A program made the translations under genes and the position numbers. This document shows, in pieces, positions 60,349-64,000 of a DNA stretch of 64,000 bases (positions are counted from its first letter, which is position 1; every line of letters starts with the position of its first letter). The notes beneath the pieces were generated by a model. The model made no database searches. It had not been told where the DNA came from and worked only from the letters and a program-made list of their open reading frames with translations. Source of the stretch: an uncultured Coriobacteriaceae bacterium (GTDB lineage Bacteria > Actinomycetota > Coriobacteriia > Coriobacteriales > Coriobacteriaceae); contig CALULH010000008.1 in NCBI GenBank assembly GCA_944321435.1, positions 1 to 64,000 of the forward strand, read 5' to 3'.

Positions 60349-60482
60349 CCGTTCCTCCTTGCCTCGGAAAAGCACCGTCCACCAACAAGTATGGAGGGCG
60401 GGCGAGAAGGTCCGCGCAACGATCTGCGCAAGCCGCTATGCACGAGGCGCATAGCGAAGGTGAGACGAGGAGACCCCTTCTC

Positions 60483-60605
60483 CGCGCCGGGTGCGGGCGC
60501 ATCATCGCCTGCTCGGGCAGTCCTCTTCGCGACGAAGGCGCCGGCAACGGCGCCTTCTGCTCATGCGGAACTCGCATCCGACGATGCGCCCGCACCCGGC
60601 GCTGC
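60483..60605. repeat. Nested inverted-repeat element with 20-bp arms
   Basis: GCGCCGGGTGCGGGCGCATC is repeated in inverse about 80 bases later (GATGCGCCCGCACCCGGCGC). Between them GAAGGCGCC faces GGCGCCTTC over a 6-base loop. The whole unit can fold as a long arm with an inner hairpin. Confidence 0.7.
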
Positions 60606-60655
60606 GCGAGCGTGTACGCGATTGTCCCGCGGCCGTGCTTCAGCCAGGTCAACCG

Positions 60656-60770
60656 AAGGCGGGGCGGGGCATATCGTCCTGGCGCAGTTCTGCAGACGCA
60701 GAAGGCCACTTAATGTGGCCTTCGTCGCGTCGAAGCTGTTTGAGCACAGGATGATATGCCCCGCCCCGCC
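60656..60770. repeat. Second nested inverted-repeat element with 23-bp arms
   Basis: GGCGGGGCGGGGCATATCGT... faces its inverse at 60748-60770 with one mismatch over 23 bases. An inner hairpin AAGGCCAC-TTAAT-GTGGCCTT (near 60700-60722) lies between. The design matches the neighbouring element and the one at 47590 but the sequences differ. Confidence 0.7.
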
Positions 60771-60812
60771 GGCGTTCAGGGGGGGGTGCTTCTCGCCCGC
60801 CTGGGCTGTTGC

Positions 60813-62456
60813 TTACTGACGGTAGTGGGCGAAGAAGTCGGCCAGGTCCTCCATGGCCTCGCGCAGGACCTCCATGCGCGGCAGATACACGATGCGGAAG
60901 TGATCGGGCTTGCCCCAGTTGAAGCCGCCGCCGCGCGTGATGAGGATGCGCTTCTCGTGCAGCAGGTCTAGCGCGAACTGCTCGTCGTCGGTGATGTTGA
61001 ACTTCTCGACGTCCATCTTGGGGAAGATGTAGAACGCCGCCTTGGGCTTGACCGCCGTGATGCCCGGAATGGCGTTCAGCGCCTCGTAGACGAACTCGCG
61101 CTGCTCGTAGATGCGGCCACCGGGCTCAACGTAGCGCTCCACACTCTGGTAGCCGCCGAGCGCCGTCTGCACGATGGACTGCGCCGGCACGTTGGAGCAC
61201 AGGCGCATGTTGGACAGCATGTTGATGCCGTAGATGAAGTCGGCCATGCAGCGCTTGTTGCCGGAGAGGATCATCCAGCCGATGCGGTAACCGGCGATCA
61301 TATGGCTCTTTGAGAGGCCCGAGAACGTGACGCACGGCAGATCGGGGGCGAGGCTCGCAATGGACACGTGCTCGACGCCGTCCATGCACAGGCGATCGTA
61401 GATCTCGTCCGAGAAGATCATGAGCTGGTGCTTGCGCGCGATCTCCACGATCTCCTGGAGCACCTCGCGCGGGTAGACGGCGCCGGTGGGGTTGTTGGGG
61501 TTGATGATGACGACGGCCTTGGTGCGCGGGGTGATCTTGGCCTCCATGTCCGCAAGGTCGGGGTTCCACTCGGCCTGCTCGTCGCAGACGTAGTGCACCG
61601 CGGTGCCGCCGGCCAGCGTGGCGCAGGCGGTCCACAGCGGGTAGTCGGGGCTGGGGATCAGGATCTCGTCGCCGGTGTCCAAAAGCGCGTTCATGCACAG
61701 CTGGATGAGCTCGGAGACGCCGTTGCCGGTGTAGATGCCGTCCATGCTGACGTTGGGCAGGTGCTTGAGCTGCGCGTACTGCATGATGGCCTTGCGTGCC
61801 GAGAAGAGCCCGCGCGAGTCGGAGTAGCCCTCGCAGTCGGGCAGCTGCTGGCGCATGTCGGTGATGACCTCGTCGGGGGTGCGGAAGCCGAAGGGCGCCG
61901 GGTTGCCGATGTTGAGCTTCAAGATCCGCAGACCCTCGTCCTCCATGCGAGCGGCCTCGTCGGCCACCGGGCCGCGGACGTCGTAGAGCACGTTGTCGAG
62001 CTTGGTTGACTTGGTGAACTGGCGCATGGGTGCGCTCCTTTGCGTGTCGGTGGTTGGGCGAGAAGCGCCCGCGGCATGTGCGGCGCGGGCGGACGTGGAG
62101 GCGGCCGCAGGCCGCGCGGAAGCTCGCCCTGGCGGCGCGGCGGGAGCCGGCGGGGTTGATGCGGCCGCAGATGCAGCGCGCGCGACTGGATCTGACTGAG
62201 GCTGAACCGTAGCCGAAGCGGCCGACTGAGGCGCGTCCGCATTGCCCGCGAGCCATGCAACGTCAACGTCAAGCAGGCTGGCAAGCAGCCGCATCACGTC
62301 GCGCCGGGGAACGGTCTTGCCGCTCACGTACTGGCTCACCTGGCTTTTTCCCAGCTTCTTGCCCTGTGCGGCGGCACGGCGGATAAGGTCGGCCTGCTTC
62401 ACGTGCGCCGTGTCCATCGCGCTTCTCAGCCGCTCTGCAAACGCCGTCTCCCCCAT
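60813..62456 (-). CDS. XRE-type helix-turn-helix domain fused to an alanine-type aminotransferase
   Basis: Residues ~1-72 form a Cro/CI-type HTH (FAERLRSAMDTAHVKQADLIRRAA...LGKSQVSQYVSGKTVPRRDVMRLLASLLDV). Residues ~80-140 are an Ala/Pro/Ser linker. From residue 144 (MRQFTKSTKLDN) the protein matches AlaA-type aminotransferases: LNIGNPAPFGFRTPDEV, YSDSRGLFSARKAIMQY, PSPDYPLWTACATLAGG, NPNNPTGAVY, and PLP-Lys in FSGLSKSHMIAGYRIGW. The enzyme would exchange alanine/pyruvate with glutamate/2-oxoglutarate. A strong ribosome site (AAGGAGC) and ATG at 62027 lie exactly at the joint, so the enzyme may also be made alone. GTTCAATTT repeats upstream suggest autoregulation. Confidence 0.86.
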   Translation of the reverse strand: MGETAFAERLRSAMDTAHVKQADLIRRAAAQGKKLGKSQVSQYVSGKTVPRRDVMRLLASLLDVDVAWLAGNADAPQSAASATVQPQSDPVARAASAAASTPPAPAAPPGRASARPAAASTSARAAHAAGASRPTTDTQRSAPMRQFTKSTKLDNVLYDVRGPVADEAARMEDEGLRILKLNIGNPAPFGFRTPDEVITDMRQQLPDCEGYSDSRGLFSARKAIMQYAQLKHLPNVSMDGIYTGNGVSELIQLCMNALLDTGDEILIPSPDYPLWTACATLAGGTAVHYVCDEQAEWNPDLADMEAKITPRTKAVVIINPNNPTGAVYPREVLQEIVEIARKHQLMIFSDEIYDRLCMDGVEHVSIASLAPDLPCVTFSGLSKSHMIAGYRIGWMILSGNKRCMADFIYGINMLSNMRLCSNVPAQSIVQTALGGYQSVERYVEPGGRIYEQREFVYEALNAIPGITAVKPKAAFYIFPKMDVEKFNITDDEQFALDLLHEKRILITRGGGFNWGKPDHFRIVYLPRMEVLREAMEDLADFFAHYRQ

Positions 62457-62478
62457 GTCGCACCTCCCGCACTGAAAG

Positions 62479-62585
62479 TTCAATTTCAGAAGCCTTGCAA
62501 ATTGAACTTCACCGAGTTTCTCTCGGCAGTATGTTCAATTTAGGCGCCAGTATAACACGGCAGAGTTCAAAGGATGGTTCAATTT
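62479..62585 (-). promoter_or_regulatory. Cluster of GTTCAATTT operator-like repeats before the XRE-aminotransferase gene
   Basis: GTTCAATTT occurs at 62479 and, inverted, at 62499 (AAATTGAAC), forming a spaced palindrome. It recurs at 62533 and 62577, with a partial copy GTTCAA at 62564. A -10-like TATACT (minus strand, near 62549-62554) lies among them. The HTH domain encoded just downstream is the obvious candidate to bind these sites. Confidence 0.6.
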
Positions 62586-62656
62586 TATAAAACCAGTGGG
62601 ATCTTGCGCATAGATGTGCCTGGCTTGCTGCCTGCACCAAGCCGGGCGCCCGATCC

Positions 62657-63439
62657 TTACAGGCAGGTCCAAGGCTCTTGGCGGACGGCGCACTTCTGCG
62701 CAAAGGCCTCACGGGCGGCTGTCAGCGCTTCGCCGCCGCCAATCGTGCGCGCACCGGCTGGGCACACTGCCACGCAACGAAAACACGAGATGCAGCGGTC
62801 GACATCCGTTGCGGTTGTGTCGTCAAAGGTGATGGCGCCCGTGGGGCAAAAGCGTACGCACAGGCCGCAGGTCGTGCACGCGTCGGCGTCCGCCTCGGGC
62901 TTGAAGACCATGCCGCCAAAGGTGCGGTAGGGCCGGTTGCCGGGGATCGACGCCACGCGCGCGGCCTCGGCGCTGTCCGCACGAGCGAGCTTCTCGACCA
63001 CCTGCGCGGCAAACGCCCGCACCGCCGCAAGGTCGTCGGCATCCGGACGGCCTTCGGCCACGTTGGTCATAAGCGAGTGGTGCGCCACGAACGAACCGAG
63101 CGCCACGGGGACAAAGCCGCCCTCCCCCAGCACGTCGGCCATCTCCAAGAACGTGTCGTCCACCGCGCGGTTTCCGTAGCTCACGATAAGTACGGCGGGC
63201 ACGCCCTCGCCCACGCAGCGCCTGAGCTTCTCTGCCGCCGGCGCCGGAACGCGGCCACCGTACGACGGCACCGCGAACACCGAAAGGTCTCCTGGGGCAA
63301 AGGCGGGCACCGCGCGTTTCTGCGGCGTGATGTCGGTGACCTCATAGGGAATCCCCGTGGCTCGGCAAAACTCCTCCGCGATCTGCATGGTCGTGCCGGC
63401 ACCCGTGAACACGCACGCGCGAACGCTCTCGATCTTCAT
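62657..63439 (-). CDS. EFR1-type flavodoxin-ferredoxin fusion protein
   Basis: The 260-residue protein starts with a flavodoxin-like fold (ACVFTGAGTTMQIAEEF, SVFAVPSYGGRVPAPAAEKLRR, AVLIVSYGNRAVDDTFLEM). It ends with two 4Fe-4S motifs, CTTCGLCVRFCP and CISCFRCVAVCP. EFR1-family proteins are low-potential electron carriers of the cytoplasm, partner unknown. I chose the ATG at 63439 (MKIESVRACVFTG), 9 bases after GGGGAAGG; another ATG three codons upstream touches that site. It precedes the XRE-aminotransferase gene on the other side of the operator cluster. Confidence 0.87.
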   Translation of the reverse strand: MKIESVRACVFTGAGTTMQIAEEFCRATGIPYEVTDITPQKRAVPAFAPGDLSVFAVPSYGGRVPAPAAEKLRRCVGEGVPAVLIVSYGNRAVDDTFLEMADVLGEGGFVPVALGSFVAHHSLMTNVAEGRPDADDLAAVRAFAAQVVEKLARADSAEAARVASIPGNRPYRTFGGMVFKPEADADACTTCGLCVRFCPTGAITFDDTTATDVDRCISCFRCVAVCPAGARTIGGGEALTAAREAFAQKCAVRQEPWTCL

Positions 63440-63470
63440 ACCATCCATCCTTCCCCTCAAACGCAACGCT

Positions 63471-64000
63471 CTAGGTATGCCACGCCACCAGCACCTCCGC
63501 AGGTACTGCGCTGGCGTCAAAGCGGTAGTGGCCTGTTACCTCTTGGCGAAACGGATATGCCAGATAGTCGTTCTCACGCCAGAGCTGACCCATGTTGTGG
63601 ATCACAAACGCCTTGCCGCGCCGGTCGCGGCGGTCGCTCACGATCCCGATATGGGAACCGTTGCCAAACACCACCACGTCCCCGCCCTGCCATGCGTCAA
63701 GGGCGTCAGCGTCGCAGCTCAGCTCCCGAGCATACCGCCTGAAAAACACGTCCAGCACGCCCGCTCGGCGAAAGTCTATGTTGGGGTCGGGCTCGTCAAC
63801 CACCCCGGCATACGCCTGTGGATCTGCCGCGACGTCCCTGTCGACCATGGCCTTGAGATCGTACCCCGCACGCGCGAAAGCGCGCCACACCGTGTCGGTG
63901 CACGCACCGCGCCCCTCGGGCGGGTAGCCGCCCTCGTAGTACCCGCTGTCGTAAACCGGCCACGCCTCGGCGTCGGCGCGGGCCCCTTGCACGATGTCGC
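63471..64000 (-). CDS. DUF1287 family protein, 5' end beyond the window
   Basis: At least 176 codons are present and the frame runs off the right edge (DIVQGARADAEAWPVYDSGYYEGGYPPEGRGACTDTVWRA). The block PVYDSGYYEGGYPPEGRGACTD, followed by RRAGVLDVFFRRYA, GDVVVFGNGSHIGIVSDRR and VIHNMGQ, identifies DUF1287, an NlpC/P60-like group usually exported by a signal peptide. The Cys in GACTD and His in GSHIGIVSD fit the expected catalytic pair. The signal peptide should lie outside the window. It ends 32 bases before the EFR1 gene start, possibly in one operon. Confidence 0.85.
   Translation of the reverse strand, partial: DIVQGARADAEAWPVYDSGYYEGGYPPEGRGACTDTVWRAFARAGYDLKAMVDRDVAADPQAYAGVVDEPDPNIDFRRAGVLDVFFRRYARELSCDADALDAWQGGDVVVFGNGSHIGIVSDRRDRRGKAFVIHNMGQLWRENDYLAYPFRQEVTGHYRFDASAVPAEVLVAWHT

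Larger units (their letters stand above)
60349..60812. other. Gene-free region with two large nested hairpin elements
   Basis: No coding content is visible. The region holds the two nested inverted-repeat elements listed separately, a short hairpin at about 60434-60453 (CGCTATGC...GCATAGCG), two copies of the GGGCGAGAA motif facing each other at its ends (60400 and 60790), and a G8 tract at 60779-60786. Confidence 0.6.

Overview
The window looks like a chromosome segment of a high-GC actinobacterium of the class Coriobacteriia, most likely Collinsella or a close relative. This is inferred from the roughly 65% GC core, the strong GGAGG-type ribosome binding sites, and the mix of an ECF cobalamin transporter, a split 2-hydroxyacyl-CoA-dehydratase-type system and LoaP/RfaH-like NusG paralogs. 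I could not run a database search, so the genus is an inference.

Region 1 (1-8.1 kb) is accessory DNA. It starts with the 5' end of galU and a lower-GC P-loop ATPase. A graveyard of insertion sequences follows: an ISL3-like remnant, one nearly intact IS21-family element (istA/istB with ~90-bp compound ends), pieces of other IS21 copies (one istB still open), a frameshifted IS256-family fragment and a frameshifted IS3-family fragment.

Region 2 (8.2-24.4 kb) is a minus-strand surface-polysaccharide locus, read from high to low coordinates. It has two tandem specialised NusG paralogs, an undecaprenyl-phosphate sugar transferase, an Alg14/Alg13-like pair, a pyruvyltransferase-family protein, a MenD-like ThDP enzyme, an SDR, a GT4, a frameshifted hexapeptide acyltransferase, a DUF1919 protein, a GT2, a Wzy-like polymerase, a Wzx-like flippase, a second pyruvyltransferase-family protein and an FrhB-like protein with a separately encoded ferredoxin. 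Most genes overlap or abut, which implies one long transcript. The distal part (8.4-14.5 kb) is clearly AT-richer than the proximal part (14.6-22.4 kb), so the locus is a mosaic. A tRNA-Thr(CGT) gene bounds it.

Region 3 (24.6-47.4 kb) is mostly core metabolism on the minus strand. It holds a YhcH-family protein, a DUF523(TudS-like)-purine nucleoside phosphorylase fusion, a membrane-anchored SurA-like protein, isocitrate dehydrogenase, a beta-hydroxyacid dehydrogenase with a His/Cys-rich tail, DegV, long HPF, a solute-binding lipoprotein, ComFC (plus strand), a VanRS-like two-component system and a CPBP protease. A cobalamin riboswitch sits in front of a DUF4430 lipoprotein and ECF T, A and S genes. 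The last set is a three-gene activase/dehydratase-like system with a cysteine triad in each partner.

Region 4 (47.6-64 kb) holds YgiQ, a peptidoglycan and amino-sugar group (Asp/Glu racemase, D-Asp-ligase-like ATP-grasp, aminotransferase, nagB, glmM), rpsI-rplM, a 5'-truncated DUF3516-type helicase that begins inside a 62-bp perfect palindrome, an aldo/keto reductase, an XRE-aminotransferase fusion, an EFR1-type flavodoxin-ferredoxin and a partial DUF1287 gene. Nested inverted-repeat elements lie between genes.

Across 22-64 kb the 9-mer GGGCGAGAA recurs 18 times by eye on both strands, against an expectation near 0.5. It is absent from the accessory first 22 kb. I rate this as the most unexpected signal in the window.
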